Assembly: GCF_949987535.1 (NCBI RefSeq)
Contig: NC_080080.1
Coordinates: forward strand, 65,563,006 to 65,627,005
Source of the DNA: Balaenoptera acutorostrata
Lineage: Eukaryota > Chordata > Mammalia > Artiodactyla > Balaenopteridae
Direction of reading: 5' to 3'
DNA: 64,000 nucleotides
Below the pieces are notes generated by a model, which had not been told where the DNA came from, did not search any database, and saw only the letters and a list, made by a program, of their open reading frames with translations. Position numbers and translations under genes: made by a program. Below, one piece after another: positions 1 to 11,575 of the stretch (its first letter is position 1; every line of letters starts with the position of its first letter).

Positions 1-777
1 CTGGTTTTTCCACTGCCTCATCAGAATGTGGTGTTTTTAACTTTAGCCATTCTAGATTGGTGTGTAGTGATATCTCACTGTGATTTTAATTTGCATTTGC
101 CTAATGGTTAGTGATGCTGAACCTCTTTTCATGTGCTTATTTGACATCCTTATATCCTTTTAGGTGAGATTTCTGTTCACGTCTTTGTCCATTTTCTAAT
201 TGGGTTGTTTGTTATTTTACTGTTGAGTTTCTAAAATTCTTTTTATATTCGAGATACTATTCCTTTGTGGATATATGGTTTGCAAATATGTTCTGTCTAT
301 AGCTTGTCTTCTCATCCTTTTAACAAGGTCTTTCACAGAGCAAAATTTTTAATTTTGTGTGGCCCAATTTATCAGTGTTTCCCTTTACGGATCTTGCTTT
401 TGGTGCCAAGTTTAAGAACTCTTTGTCTAGTCCTAAACCCTGAAAATTTTCTATTTTTCTATAAACGTTTTATAATTCTACATTTAAGCATGTGATCCAT
501 CTTGAATTAATTTTGCTTAAGGTGTGAGGTTTAAGTCGAGGTTCTTTTTTTTTTTTTTTTTTTTGCCTATGGATGTCCAATTTTCCAGCATCATTTGTTA
601 AAAAGGTTCTCCTTCCTCCATTGAATTGTTTTTGCATCTTTGTCAAAAATCAGTTGAACATACTTATGTGGGTCTACTTGTGGGTTCTCTTCTGTTCCAC
701 AGATCTATGTGTCTATCCCTCTGCCAATGCCACACGGTATTGATTATTGTAATTACATAATAAGCCTAAGAATGTGA
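1..777 (-). mobile_element. L1 LINE fragment, antisense, cut by window start
   Basis: The plus strand carries the reverse complement of the 3' half of L1 ORF2. Phrases such as the 'ttaatttgcatttgcctaat' block near 90 and the 'ccaattttccagcatcatttg' block near 578 are typical of antisense L1. A poly-T run lies at 546-564. All frames are broken, so it is an old inactive copy. The 3' end lies left of the window. The right limit, near 770-780, is approximate. Confidence 0.8.
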
Positions 778-1439
778 AGAATTCTTAATGGTCACGAGAT
801 CCCCACTGTAACCCGGAGCCAGGAGATTTGCACTTGACATTGAGATTTACACTCCTAAAGTACCTGTGCATTGAGCCAGAAACCTTTTCAATAAACAGAA
901 GACTCTGGAGACCTTGGAAACAACTGTCATTAAATAAATTTAAAAAAAGAACAAATGACAACATAAACCGATCTTCCACTAGGACAAAAAATAAAACTAT
1001 CTTATATGATCACAACTGCCCAAAGCCTTATGATACCCATAAAATTGTCTCTCAAGGAGCAATGTGCCATTGTCAAATTTTATTAAACCACCCATGACTC
1101 AGGATGTGTTTGCATGTTGATAACTGCTGGTGTGGAGAAACAGTCTATGTTAATTTGCTGCCACTGTAGTGGAAATGGCTATGCTAATGAGTTTGAAGAA
1201 AATGAGTTAGTTGAGTATTATCTCTTTTATGGTTCTAAATAGAGAGATTCCATTATTTTTCTAAATCATTTAACTCAATTAAAAGCAATAATTTTGCAGC
1301 AAAATAAACTTTCCCGAATACCTGTGAGTTTGCAATGATCCAGCTGCTCTTAGATATGTAAGCAAACAGGAAACCACTAGTGGACCACTTGTCACTTTCT
1401 TGCTAGTGCTTGTGTAAGACTGAGGACTCCCCTTGCTTT
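778..1439. other. Non-coding stretch, nothing recognised
   Basis: AT-rich sequence with no gene, RNA or repeat that I can name. A short open frame at 828-1097 has no recognisable domain and looks like chance. Confidence 0.5.
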
Positions 1440-1860
1440 CACTGTATCAGTTATCTATTGCCCCACTAATGCTACAAAACAACAATTGCGCGTCAGTGGC
1501 ATGGAAAAACTATTTATTTAGCCAGTGAGTCTGCAGGGACTGGTTCTGGCCAGGGCTTAGCTGATGGGAACTGGGCTTCCTGACGTGTCTAGGTGTCAGC
1601 TGACTGTTGGCTCATCCTGGACAGCCACACTCAAGAGACTTGGGGAACATGGCCCTGTGTGATCCTCCAGCAAGCTAGTCCAGGCGTATTCTTGTGATCA
1701 CGGCAACAAAGTGAGAGAGGAGACAGAGACAAGCCAATGTGTTTTCAAGCTTCTGCCTGCCCGTGATACAACTGTTAACGTGACATCGGCTAAGGCAAGT
1801 CCACGTGGCTAAATTCAGAATCAAGAGGCAGTGAAAGGTACTCTACCTTTCGAAGATAGG
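1440..1860. mobile_element. Ancient eutherian interspersed repeat, class uncertain
   Basis: It begins with a 'gttatctattgccccactaa' motif followed by an adenine-rich 'aaacaacaa' block. This is the well-known start of an abundant old eutherian repeat, and a second copy lies at 52365-52909. It is strongly diverged with no coding potential. I recognise the pattern but cannot assign the family. Confidence 0.5.
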
Positions 1861-3400
1861 AACTGCAAGGTGATAGTGACCAAGAATCTGTACACAGAGA
1901 GGAATGAAAGATGGTACCATTAATGCCAACAGCCGACCAGACTCATCTCCATATACTTAGGCTGGGGTGGAATTTTTCTTATTACAGTTCCTGGGACAGG
2001 ACCCCCTTCTTCCTTTGGCCCAATCGCAAGTCTCATAACAAGTATCTTGCCAATCCGTAAGCACTCCAGAACAGTAAGAACCCAATCCAGTGCCTAACGC
2101 AGAGTAGCTGTTCACTAATCCTGGGTGAATGAATTAAGGAAGAATGAAAGATTCTGCAGGCTGTAGTGTTCAACATATTAGCTTGTAACAGTATCAGTGA
2201 GCATAAGAAGAGTCTTTTGTGATTTTCTACATCTGTACTTATTTTTCTCCATTGAGATGACTGCATCCAATGTATCCAATAAATATGAAATGTGCATCTC
2301 TTTTGTGCAAAATTCTACCATAAGAACATAGGAATGTGAGTGATACCACTCTAGTGAAAAATCAATCTCTGTCCCCGCTTAGAATTCTGCAGGATGAATA
2401 AAATATCTTTCAAATAAGAATGATCTATAAGATTTCATTCAGCTCTGAAATTGCACAATTTTATTATTTTAGGTACAAAATAATGGAAGGCAGAATATAA
2501 GTACCCAGAATAACAGATGAATTTAAGAGAAAGAGAGGTCACACACATTTGTGGTTGCAGAATAAAGTCTTCATGGGAAAAGTAACATTTAAGGGCTTGC
2601 AGGACTTTAAAAATCAATGGGGACAGTGAAGGAGCAGAGTTAGGTGAGGCTGGGCATACTTAGGGCCAGGGAGTGATTCAATTTTTCTGGAACAAAGGGT
2701 TAACATGGACAACTGGTGGGAGATAAACCCAGAAAGACAGGTTAGAGCTACACTGTCTATGGCCTTGAATAGCAAGCTGAAGAGTTTGTACTTATTTCTG
2801 CAGATTTAATCTTTCTAAAGCATTTCTCCACGCTTTAGAAAGACTAGTCTGCATAGCACTATACAGAACTGCTTTATGTAGGGAGAGGGGGTGGGCACAT
2901 AAGTCTGTAGGTTATTTAAATTGTCTAGGTGAGAAATAGTGAGTATCTAAATAGGAAGATTGAGAGTGAAGATGCTCTGAGAGAGGGCTGTGGGTAAGAG
3001 AGGAAAAGCCCAGCATCTTGCCCATTACATCTCTCTCTCTTTCTTTTTTAACAGGAAGCCAGTCAAATTATATGCCAAGTTTATATATTCTACAGTAAAT
3101 GCTAGTCCTCAAAATTTCCCCCAAACTTTCTATTGAAATGAATTTACTCCAAATCCAGGCTTTACCAAAGACAGAGATCCTTGCCATAGTAATTAACCTT
3201 GACAGCATCACTTACAGTCATGAGAAGCTCAAATTGACTTATCACTAAGAGCACTGACCACCCATTAGAAGCACTTCACTGGTCATTCACCTTTCAGCGG
3301 GCTGAACTGTCTTCCCAGCTGGCTAAGCACAATCTAATCTCTTGATAACTGAATGAAGTCTTTTAGACCATCAGCAAAGGAAGACAGAATCTAGGCTTTC
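1861..3400. other. Non-coding stretch with a small L2/MIR-like scrap
   Basis: Around 2083-2135 the 'gtgcctaacgcagagtag' and 'ctgggtgaatgaat' phrases resemble the 3' tail of L2 or MIR on the plus strand. At 2811-2842 there is a perfect 11-bp inverted repeat with a 10-nt loop. Nothing else is recognised. Confidence 0.4.
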
Positions 3401-3404
3401 AGTG

Positions 3405-3530
3405 CTGTAAGCAACTTAGAGATCATCGTGTTCAATCTTATCTTATGAATGAGGAAACCGGGTCAAGTGATCCAGCTAATCAGTGGTGGGACTGAGCCCA
3501 ACTCTCCTCATCAAGCTCAGCTGATGCTCT
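3405..3530 (-). mobile_element. MIR SINE fragment, antisense
   Basis: The 'gaatgaggaaaccgggtcaa' stretch followed by 'tcagtggtgggactgagccc' matches the reverse complement of the MIR core. It is old and lacks both ends. Confidence 0.55.
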
Positions 3531-4560
3531 TTGTATGATACTATTAGCATGCAGGCACATTCATGTCTGTTCACATGTCTAAGTCAATATTCTCAACCAT
3601 GTGATCTTCAACTAGACTATATCTGAGACACAGAACAGCAGGTAGTATGGTAAGGCTGGTATGGGGTAGATCTAGGTGATCAGAAGAGGAAGCTGTAAAT
3701 ATTGGCTGGCCCCTAATTCTCCAGGACCCAGAATGACAAGCCATGGGATTTGACATCCTTTGAAAGAGAAAATGTGAAATCATGAAATAATGGAAGGTTT
3801 TTTACAGCTGTGTTTCATTTTAAAGTACTATATTATCTTAAATTCTATTCAAAATTTGAAGGAAGTACGTGTCACATAACTAGGAAAGAATAAGTTTTCT
3901 GAAAACCGCCACAGATTTTTTTCAAAACTTCAAAACTGAGAGAAGTTTCTGTTTATTATAGTGACATTTCCAAAATTATACACGTCGCTGTGAATCAGAG
4001 TCTTTTGGATATATTTATCTCTTTCCTCTCTGTGTCAGATTTCCTTGAACTGAGAAAGTTATCTTTTTATTCAGTTATTTCTGTAACCATTATTAGTTAA
4101 ATATTTTAGTGAAATTCAAAAGAAAATGTTATACATACTCTAAAATCTTACTAAGCTATGACACATTAATTCTACCAAAATCTCTGAATAGGACTGATTC
4201 AGTTAAAATGTAAATGTCATACACGTGCAATTCCCAACGCAAATGGAGGTGTGATCTAAGGGCTGTAATGGATCTTGAGTTGTGTCGTGGTTCCAAGAAG
4301 AAGTTATAAAGAGTAAGTTGCTTTCCCTCAAGGTCTGCCTTTCTCCCTCATTCACAACGTGGGTGCTTCACAAAGACACACATGAAGGGCCTGCAGAAAA
4401 GTGGAAATTGCCTCACCAGCCAGGTCAGCCTAGTCAACCTGAGAGGTTACAGATATGGCAGCCAGAATATCCACACATCTGACTCACAGATTAGATAATG
4501 AAAACATTCATTAAAATTACAAATAAAAACCAAGGAGACAAATAGACAAAAATAACAGCT
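3531..4560. other. Non-coding stretch, nothing recognised
   Basis: Low-GC sequence without a supported gene or repeat. Short frames at 3571-3783 (minus) and 4282-4482 (plus) show no domain. Confidence 0.5.
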
Positions 4561-4564
4561 CCCA

Positions 4565-4920
4565 TCATTCAAAAAATGCCTTTTGAGGAACAATCACATC
4601 TCAGACAATGTGCTGGGCACTAGACAATCATAGTTCCCAGCCTTATGGATCTTCAAATCTAGTTGAGGAGATGGGCAATAAGCAAGCACATAATCACACA
4701 CACAAACATAATCATCATTTGAGATAAATATTACAAAGGATTTGGTGACAGTTCTGTGATGGAAAGTAATAAAAGAATGGCCTACTTAGGTATGGTGTTC
4801 AGGAAAGATCTCTCTGAGAGATGACATTTAAAATAAGACCTGAGGGATGAGGAGGAAGTACCAACTACAAAGGCCCAAGGAGGAAAAGGGCTTGGCCTGT
4901 TTTAGAAACTTCAAATGATC
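4565..4920 (+). mobile_element. Ancient LINE-like element, first part
   Basis: The order of phrases is 'atgtgctgggcactagacaa', 'ggcaataagcaagcacata', 'gacatttaaaataagacctg' and 'aaggcccaaggagg'. This is the order of an abundant old mammalian LINE 3' region, which I would place with the old L1 groups but cannot name. The element resumes at about 5425 after an LTR insertion. Related pieces lie at 24750-25076, 25537-26400 and 62105-62290. Confidence 0.5.
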
Positions 4921-5424
4921 AATGTCTAATAAAAGATTAACTCAGCAAGCCTGGGTTGTTCAAACTTGTCACAGTACAAAGAAAAGTCTGCCCTTTGACC
5001 AGCTCCTGGCATTTAACCTCTAAGCCCTTGGAATTACCTGCCTAATAAGAATGTCATTGTTTAGCTGGGGTTGTGGTCCCCAGATAGTTTATGTCAACAA
5101 TGTGATTGATGGTGGGGTCCTTGGGCCATGTGGTATCAGTTTTGCCTCTAGAGAGGCTGGAGGCTGAGTAACTAACATCTGCCACATGGTACTCCATGCC
5201 TATGCGACTGACTTCCAGTAAAAACCCTGGACACCAAAGCTAACCTGAGCTTCCCTGGTTGGCAATATTACACATGTGTTGTCACACACGTACATAATTG
5301 CTAGGAGAATTAAGTGCTATTCAAATGACTCCATGGGGAGAGAACAACTGGAAATTCATGACTGGGTTCTCCTAGACTCCAACCTATATACCTTTTTCCT
5401 TTGCTAATTTTAATAACAGTTCCC
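4921..5424 (+). mobile_element. ERVL-type LTR (LTR33-like), old
   Basis: The segment contains 'ggtggggtccttgggccatg', 'taaaaaccctggacaccaaa' and 'gagcttccctggttggcaat', in the order seen in old ERVL-class LTRs. It has no internal coding region, so it is a solo LTR or fragment. It interrupts the ancient LINE-like element, whose text continues on both sides. Borders are approximate (about 20 bp) and the subfamily name is from memory. Confidence 0.55.
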
Positions 5425-5965
5425 AAAGATCTCCATGGCTGCTGCCTGGAGAAAGGATTAGAGTGGGTAAGGGTGGAGGTAGGAAAATCAAGCAGCTGTC
5501 CACGAGGGGGATGATGGGGACTTAGACTGGGCTGGGGTGGGAAAGGTTGACGAAGCTGGAGAGAAATGACAGATTTGAGATATATACTAGATAAGGAGGA
5601 AGCAGAATTTGGTGTTGGGTTGTATTTCAAGAGGGATGGAGAAGACAAACCACAGATAATTATTAGGTTTCTGTCTTATAACTGCTTATATGATGGTGTC
5701 ACTGAAATGGAGAAGACTGGAGAAAGAAAAGGCCAAAAGTTCAGGTTTAGACAGGTTAAGTTTGAGATGCCTGTGAGACATCTAAGTTGGGAGGACAAAA
5801 GATATAAATTAGAGAGGTGAAAGCAGATAGATAGACAGATAATATTTAAAGCCACAATAATGGATACAATCTCTTAGAGAGAATGTATGCAAAAAAAAAG
5901 AGAAAGGGCTCAGAACCAATCCTGGAGGACCCACAACGTTCAGAGATCAGGAAGAGGATGAAGAG
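5425..5965 (+). mobile_element. Ancient LINE-like element, second part
   Basis: This continues the element at 4565-4920. It contains 'tggctgctgcctggagaaag' near 5434, 'gttaagtttgagatgcctgt' near 5755 and the 'atatttaaagcca' block near 5843, in consensus order. The open frames here (5310-5648 minus, 5566-5820 plus) are not genes. Confidence 0.5.
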
Positions 5966-5984
5966 GCAGCTTATTATGTATCAG

Positions 5985-6080
5985 GCTCAGCACCACATGC
6001 TTTCCATGAACTAACTTAGCCAATCCTCACAAAGACTCTTAAGAGGTAATTATTACTACACCCCCGCCCCATTTTTTGGA
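5985..6080 (-). mobile_element. MIR SINE, antisense, left part split by an L1
   Basis: The reverse complement of the MIR 3' half is visible as 'gccaatcctcacaaagactc' and 'gaggtaattattactac'. It stops at 'cccattttttgga' (6068-6080), the left copy of the target duplication of the L1 insertion. The rest of the MIR resumes at 10301. Confidence 0.7.
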
Positions 6081-6346
6081 AATTATTAAGCTAGACCTAA
6101 TTCTTTTTTGAAATTATAAATTATTCAATTTATTTAAAGTAAAACATAAAAATTAAAAAAAAACAAAACGAATTCACCCATTTCTCCCAACCTCCCCATC
6201 CCCTGACTCTGTCAACCACCAATCTGTTTTCTGTGTCCATAAGCTTGGTTTTTTTGTCTTTTTGTTTTAGATTTTGCATATAAAAGAGATGTTATAATGT
6301 TAATCTTTCCCTGTCTGACTTATTTCACTTAGAATAATGCCCCTGA

Positions 6347-6711
6347 CGGGCTTCCCCGGTGGCGCAGTGGTTAAGAATCCACCTGCCAATGCAGGGGACA
6401 CGGATCTGAGCCCTGGTCCGGGAAGATCCCACATGCCGTGGAGCAACTAAGCCCGTGCGCCACAACTACTGAGCCTGCGCTCTGGAGCCCGCGAGCCACA
6501 ACTACTGAGGTCGCGTGCCACAATTACTGAAGCCCGCGCACCTAGAGCCCGTGTTCTGCAACAAGAGAAGCCACCGCAATGAGAAGCCCATGCACCACAA
6601 CAAAGCGTAGCCCCCGCTTGCCGCAACAAGAGAAAGCCCACGCACAGCAATGAAAACCCAATGCAGCCAAAAATGAATGAATGAATTAATTAATTAATTA
6701 ATTTTAAAAAA
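6347..6711 (+). mobile_element. CHR-like tRNA-derived SINE with target duplication
   Basis: It starts at 'cgggcttccccggtggcgca' and contains the tRNA-like head, a 'ggatctgagccctgg' B-box-like stretch, the cetacean-type body with repeated 'ccacaac' and 'gagaagcc' units, and a tail of (GAAT)n/(TTAA)n ending in A. Flanks are identical 16-bp 'agaataatgcccctga' copies at 6331-6346 and 6712-6727. It lies in the 3' UTR of the antisense L1. Open frames such as 6447-6650 (minus) are the SINE body read backwards. Confidence 0.92.
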
Positions 6712-9006
6712 AGAATAATGCCCCTGAGGCCCATCCATGTTATTGCAAATGGCAAGATTTTATTCTTTTTAACGGTTGAGTAATATTGCATTGTAAACTA
6801 TTACATGGCACAACTTCTCTACCCATTCATCTGTCAATAGACACTTAAGTCGTTTCCATATCTTGGCTGTTGTAATTAATGCTGCAGTGAACATGGGGTT
6901 GCACATATCTTTTCAAGTTAGTGTTTGCATTTTCTTTGAATAAATAGTTAGTAGTTCTACTTTTAATATTTTTAGGATCCTCTATACTGTTTTCTACAGT
7001 GGCTGCACCAATTTACATTCCCACCAACAGTGCACAAGGTTTCCCTTTTCTCCACATCCTCACCAACATTTTTAATTTCTTGACTTTTTTGATAATAGCC
7101 ATTGTAACAGGTGTGAACTGACATCTCATTGTGATTCTGATTTGTATTTCTGTGATGATTAACAATGTTGAGCATTTTTTCATGTACCTGTTGGCCATCT
7201 GTATGTCTTCTTTGGAAAAATTTCTATTCAGATCTTCTGCCTATTTTTAAAATCAGATTGTTTTTGTTTTGTTTTGTTTATGCTATTGAGTTGTATGAGT
7301 TCTTTATATATTTCGGATATTTGCCCCTTATCAGAAATATGATTTGCAAATATAATATTTTCTCCCATTCAGGGGTTAACTTTTCATTTTGTCAATGGTT
7401 ACCTTTGCTCTGCAGAAGTTATTTAGTTTGATATAGTCCCACTTGTTTATTTTTCCTTTTGGTGTTAGATTGAAAAAAATCATTGCCAAGACCTATGCCA
7501 AGGAGCTTATCATATATGTTTTCTTCTCAGAGTTTTATGGTTTCAGGTTGTACATTTAAGTCTTTAATCCATTTTGAGTTAATCTTTGTATATGGTGTTA
7601 AGATAGTGGTCCAGTTTCATTCTTCTGAATGTGGCTGTCCAATTTTCTCAACACCATGTACTAAAGAGACTGTCCTTTTCTCATTGTATTTCCTTGGCTC
7701 TTTTGTCATACTTTAGTTGACCACATACATGTGGGTTTATTTCTAGGCTCTCCATTCTTTCACTGATCTATGTGTCTGTCTTTATGCCAATACCATATTG
7801 CTTTAATTACTGTAGCTCTGCAATACAGTTTGAAATCAGGGCATGTAATCCCTCTAGCTTTTTTCCTTCTTTCTCAAGATTGCTTTGGCTCTTGGGGGTC
7901 TTTTGTGGTTCAGACAAATTTTAGGATTGTTTGTTCTATTTCTATGAAAAATGTCATTGGAATTTTGATAGGGATTGTATTGAATATGTAGATAGCTTTG
8001 GGTAGTATGGACATTTTAACAATATTAATCCTTCCAATCCATGAGCATAGTCTATCTTTCCATTTATTTGAGTCTTCTTTAATTTCTTTCATCATTGTCT
8101 TATAGCTTTCAGGTCTTTCACCTCCTTTCGCTTCTTCTATTTTATTCCTTGTGATGCAATTATATATAGGATTGTTTTCTTAATATCTTTTTCTGATAAT
8201 TTGTTATTAATGTATAGAAATTTAACAAATTTTTGTGTATTGATTTGTATCCTGAACATTTACTGAATTTTTTTATTTGTTCTACCAGTTTTTGATGGAG
8301 TCTTTAGGATTTTCTATATATATATCATTTCATCTGCAAATTGTGATCATTTTACTACTTCCTTTCCGATTTGGATACCTTTTATTTCTTTTTCTTGCCT
8401 AGTTATTGTGGCTCGGACTTCCAATACTATGTTGAACAAAAGTGGCAAGGGTGGACATCCTTATCTTGTTCCTGATCTTAAACGAAAAGTTGAAACGTTT
8501 TTACCATTGAGGATGATGTTAGCTGTGGAATTGTCATATACGGCCTTTATTATGTTGAGGTATGTTCCTATACCCACTTTGTTGAGGGTTTTATGATACA
8601 CAGATGTTGAATTTTATCAAATGCTTTCTCTGCATCCACTGAGATGATCATATGATTTTTATTCTTCATTTTGTTAAGTAGTGTATCACACTGACTGATT
8701 TGCAGATGTTAAACCATCCCAGCATTCCTGGAATAATTCCCTTTTGAACATGGTGTATGATCCTTTTAATGTATTGTTGAATTCAGTTTGATAGTATTTT
8801 GTTGAGGATTTTTACACCTATGTTCATCAGGCATATTGCCTGTAATTTTCTTTTCTCATAGCATCCTTGTCTGGTTTCAGTATCAGGGTAAGCTGGCCTT
8901 GTAAAATGAGTTTGGGAGAGTTCCCTTCTCTTCTATTTCTTGGAACAGTTTGAGAAGGATTAGTATTAATTCTTCTTTGAATGTCTCATAAAATTCACCA
9001 GTAAGG

Positions 9007-9354
9007 GGACTTCCCTGGTGGCACAGTGGTTGAGAATCTGCCTGCCAATGCAGGGGACACAGGTTCGGTCCCTGGACAGGGGAAGATCTCACATGCCACA
9101 GAGCAACTAAGCCCATGTGCCACAACTACTGAAGCCCATGCGCCCTAGAGCCTGCATGCCACAGCTACTGAGCCCAAGCACCACAACTACTGAAGCCTGT
9201 ATGCCTAGAGCCCATGCTCCACAACAAGAGAACCCACTGCAATGAGAAACCTGTGCACTGCAACGAAGGGTAGTCCCCGCTCGCTGCAACTAGAAGCAAT
9301 GTTGTTGCTCGTGCCCAACAACGAAGACCCAACGCAGCCAAAAAAAAAACAAAA
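9007..9354 (+). mobile_element. CHR-like tRNA-derived SINE with target duplication
   Basis: It begins 'ggacttccctggtggcacag', has the full body, and ends in an A-rich tail with one internal C. The target duplication is 'aaattcaccagtaagg' (8991-9006) and 'aaattcaccagtgagg' (9355-9370), one mismatch in 16. It is inserted in the ORF2 part of the antisense L1. Confidence 0.92.
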
Positions 9355-9755
9355 AAATTCACCAGTGAGGCTATCTGGTCCTGGACTTTTGTTTCCTGGG
9401 AGGTTTTGATTATTGATCTTACTAGCAATTTTCTATTTCATCATGATTCAGTCTTGGTAGGCTGTACGTTTCTAGGAATTTATCCATTTCTTCTAGGGTG
9501 TCCAATTGTTGGTGTATAATCATTCATGGTAGTCTCTTATGATCCTTTGTATTTCTGTGGTATCAGGTGCAACGATAACAACTCTTTCTGATTTTATTTG
9601 AGTCTTCTCTCTTTTTTTTCTTGGTGTCCCTAGCTAAAAGTTTGTCAATTTTGTTTATCTTTTCAAAGAGCCAGCTCTTAATTTCATTGATATTTTCTAA
9701 TTTAGTCTTGATTTCATTTATTTCTGCTCTAGTCTTTGTTATTTCCTTCCTTCTA

Positions 9756-10056
9756 TAGGCATATCTCAGAAATATTGTGGGTTTGGTTCCAGACCACTAT
9801 AATAAAGTGAATCACGTGAATTTTTTGTTTTCCCAGTAAATATAAAAGTTATGTTTACACTATCCTGTAGTCTAAGTGTTCAATAGCATTATTTCTTAAA
9901 AAACAATGTATATACTTTAATTAAAAAATACTTTATTGCTAAAAAAATGCTAACCATCATCTGTCAATGCAGGGTGGCCACAAACCTTCAACTTGTAAAA
10001 AATGCAGTACCTGCAAAGTGCAACAAAGTAAAGTGCAACAAAACGAGGTATGCCTG
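9756..10056. mobile_element. Tigger-type DNA transposon (pogo/Tc1-mariner), internally deleted
   Basis: The left end 'taggcatatctcagaaatat' and the right end 'aaaacgaggtatgcctg' are diverged terminal inverted repeats. The element is flanked by TA dinucleotides at 9754-9755 and 10057-10058, the target duplication expected for this superfamily. Removing it rejoins the antisense L1 text 'ccttccttcta' to 'ctaactttgagc'. At 301 bp there is no room for a transposase, so it is a non-autonomous copy. The subfamily is not certain. Confidence 0.85.
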
Positions 10057-10300
10057 TACTAACTTTGAGCTTCCTTTGTTCTTCTTTTTCTGGTTCCTTG
10101 AGGTGTAAAGTTAGGTTGTTTATTTGAGACTTTTCTTGTTTCTTGAGACAGGCATTTATTGCTAGAAACCTCCCTCTTAGAACTGCTTTTGCAGCATCCC
10201 ATAAATTTTGGTATGTTACATTTCCACTTTCGTTTGTCTCAAGGTAATTTTTTAATTTCTCTTTTGATTTCTTCTTTTATCCATTGGTTGTTCAGATAGT

Positions 10301-10411
10301 CCCATTTTTTAGAGGAGCAAATCGAGACTTATTAGAGAATTCAGATAACTTGCCTTAAGTATCTCAGTTTCTCTCTCCGTCTGTCTCTTTCTGTCTCTCT
10401 CTCTCACACAA

Positions 10412-10451
<40 letters not shown>

Positions 10452-10500
10452 TATGTGGAAGAACCAGAATCCAAACATCTGGCTCCAACACCTATGTTCT
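10301..10500 (-). mobile_element. MIR SINE, antisense, right part
   Basis: After the right copy of the L1 target duplication (10301-10313) the MIR text resumes. Blocks 'gaggagcaaatcgagac', 'gataacttgcc' and, beyond a dinucleotide array, 'ccaaacatctggctccaaca' follow the reverse-complement MIR order. Confidence 0.65.
10372..10449. repeat. (CT)n/(CA)n microsatellite
   Basis: A CT-rich stretch passes into CACACA repeats of about 50 bp with small interruptions. The microsatellite grew inside the MIR remnant. Translations across it (10309-10491 minus, rich in Val-Cys) are meaningless. Confidence 0.95.
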
Positions 10501-10955
10501 TTTTGATTCTACTTCAATGTCATAGAAAGAAAGGAAAACAAAACCATAAAACAATAAAGTAAACAACAAAACAGGAAAGGACTGAAAACATTTCTAGTAG
10601 TTATAATTTCCAGGATCAGGAAACATACATACAAAAAAACTTATCAGTGAAGTAAAAAGTCTTCCCACTTCTGATTTGAAAGTCACAAAAGAAAATATAA
10701 AATTGCACACAGAGAGGGGAGCAGAAGCAAGAAGAACTACAGTCCTGCAGCCTGTGGAAGAAAAACCACTTTCACAGAAAGATAGACAAGATGAAAAGGC
10801 AGAGGGCTATGTGCCAGATGAAGGAACAAGATAAAACCCCAGAAAAACAATTAACTGAAGTGGAGATAGGAAACCTTCCAGAAAAAGAATTCTGAATAAT
10901 GATAGTGAAGATGATCCAGGACCTCGGAAAAAGAATGGAGGCAAAGATCTAGAAG

Positions 10956-11519
10956 ATGCAAGAAATGTTTAACAAAGACTTAGAAGAATTAAAGAACAAA
11001 CAAACAGAGATGAACAATGCAATAACTAAAATGAAAACTACACTAGAAGGAATCAATAGCAGAATAACTGAGGCAGAAGAATGGATAAGTGACCTGGAAG
11101 ACAGAATGGTGGAATTCAATGCTGCGGAACAGAACAAAGAAGAAAGAATGAAAAGAAATGAAGACAGCCTAAGAGACCACTGCGACAACATTAAAAGCAA
11201 CAACATTCACATTATAGGGCAACCCTATGCCAATAAAATGGACAACCTGGAAGAAACAGATGAATACTTAGAAAGGTATAACCTTCCAAGACTGAACCAG
11301 GAAGAAATAGAAAATATGAACAGACCAATCACAAGTAATGAAATTGAAACTGTGATTAAAAATCTTCCAACAAACAAAAGTCCTGGAACAGATGGCTGCA
11401 CAGGTGAATTCTATCAAACATTCAGAGAAGAGCTAACACCCATCCTTCTCAAACTCTTCCAAAAATTGCAGAGGAAGGAACACTCCCAAACTCATTCTAT
11501 GACGCCACCATCACCCTGA
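10956..11519 (+). pseudogene. L1 ORF1 coiled-coil segment fused in frame to start of ORF2 RT region
   Basis: This 187-residue open frame begins with a highly charged Glu/Lys-rich coiled-coil segment typical of L1 ORF1p (residues 1-~87). It changes at about residue 88, with 'IIGQPYANK', to the region just before the L1 reverse transcriptase, followed by the 'NRPIT' and 'KSPGTDG' motifs. The switch lies near nucleotide 11215. About 2 kb of a normal L1 is absent between the two parts. The frame is lost near residue 170, in the stretch that should continue into the RT domain. I see no sign of use by the host. It is most simply a deletion inside the element, before or after insertion. Confidence 0.8.
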
Positions 11520-11575
11520 TACCAAAACCAGACAAAGACACTACAAAAAAAGAAAATTACAGACCAATATCACTG

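Larger units (their letters stand above)
6081..10300 (-). mobile_element. L1 LINE, antisense, 5'-truncated, with three nested insertions
   Basis: The plus strand reads the L1 3' UTR backwards (6081-6330, 6728-6960) and then ORF2 backwards up to 10300. The insertion is flanked by 'cccattttttgga' (6068-6080) and 'cccattttttaga' (10301-10313), a 13-bp target duplication with one mismatch, and a MIR resumes on the right. Removing two SINEs and a Tigger element leaves roughly 3.2 kb of L1, so the 5' half of a ~6 kb element is missing. Small open frames on either strand (for example 7910-8095 minus) are remnants of ORF2 or chance readings of its complement. All are interrupted, and the element cannot be active. 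Confidence 0.85.

Noticed and set aside
5310..5820. Overlapping open frames on both strands suggesting a small gene
   Set aside because: The region follows an ancient LINE-like element and an LTR end; no splice or domain evidence.
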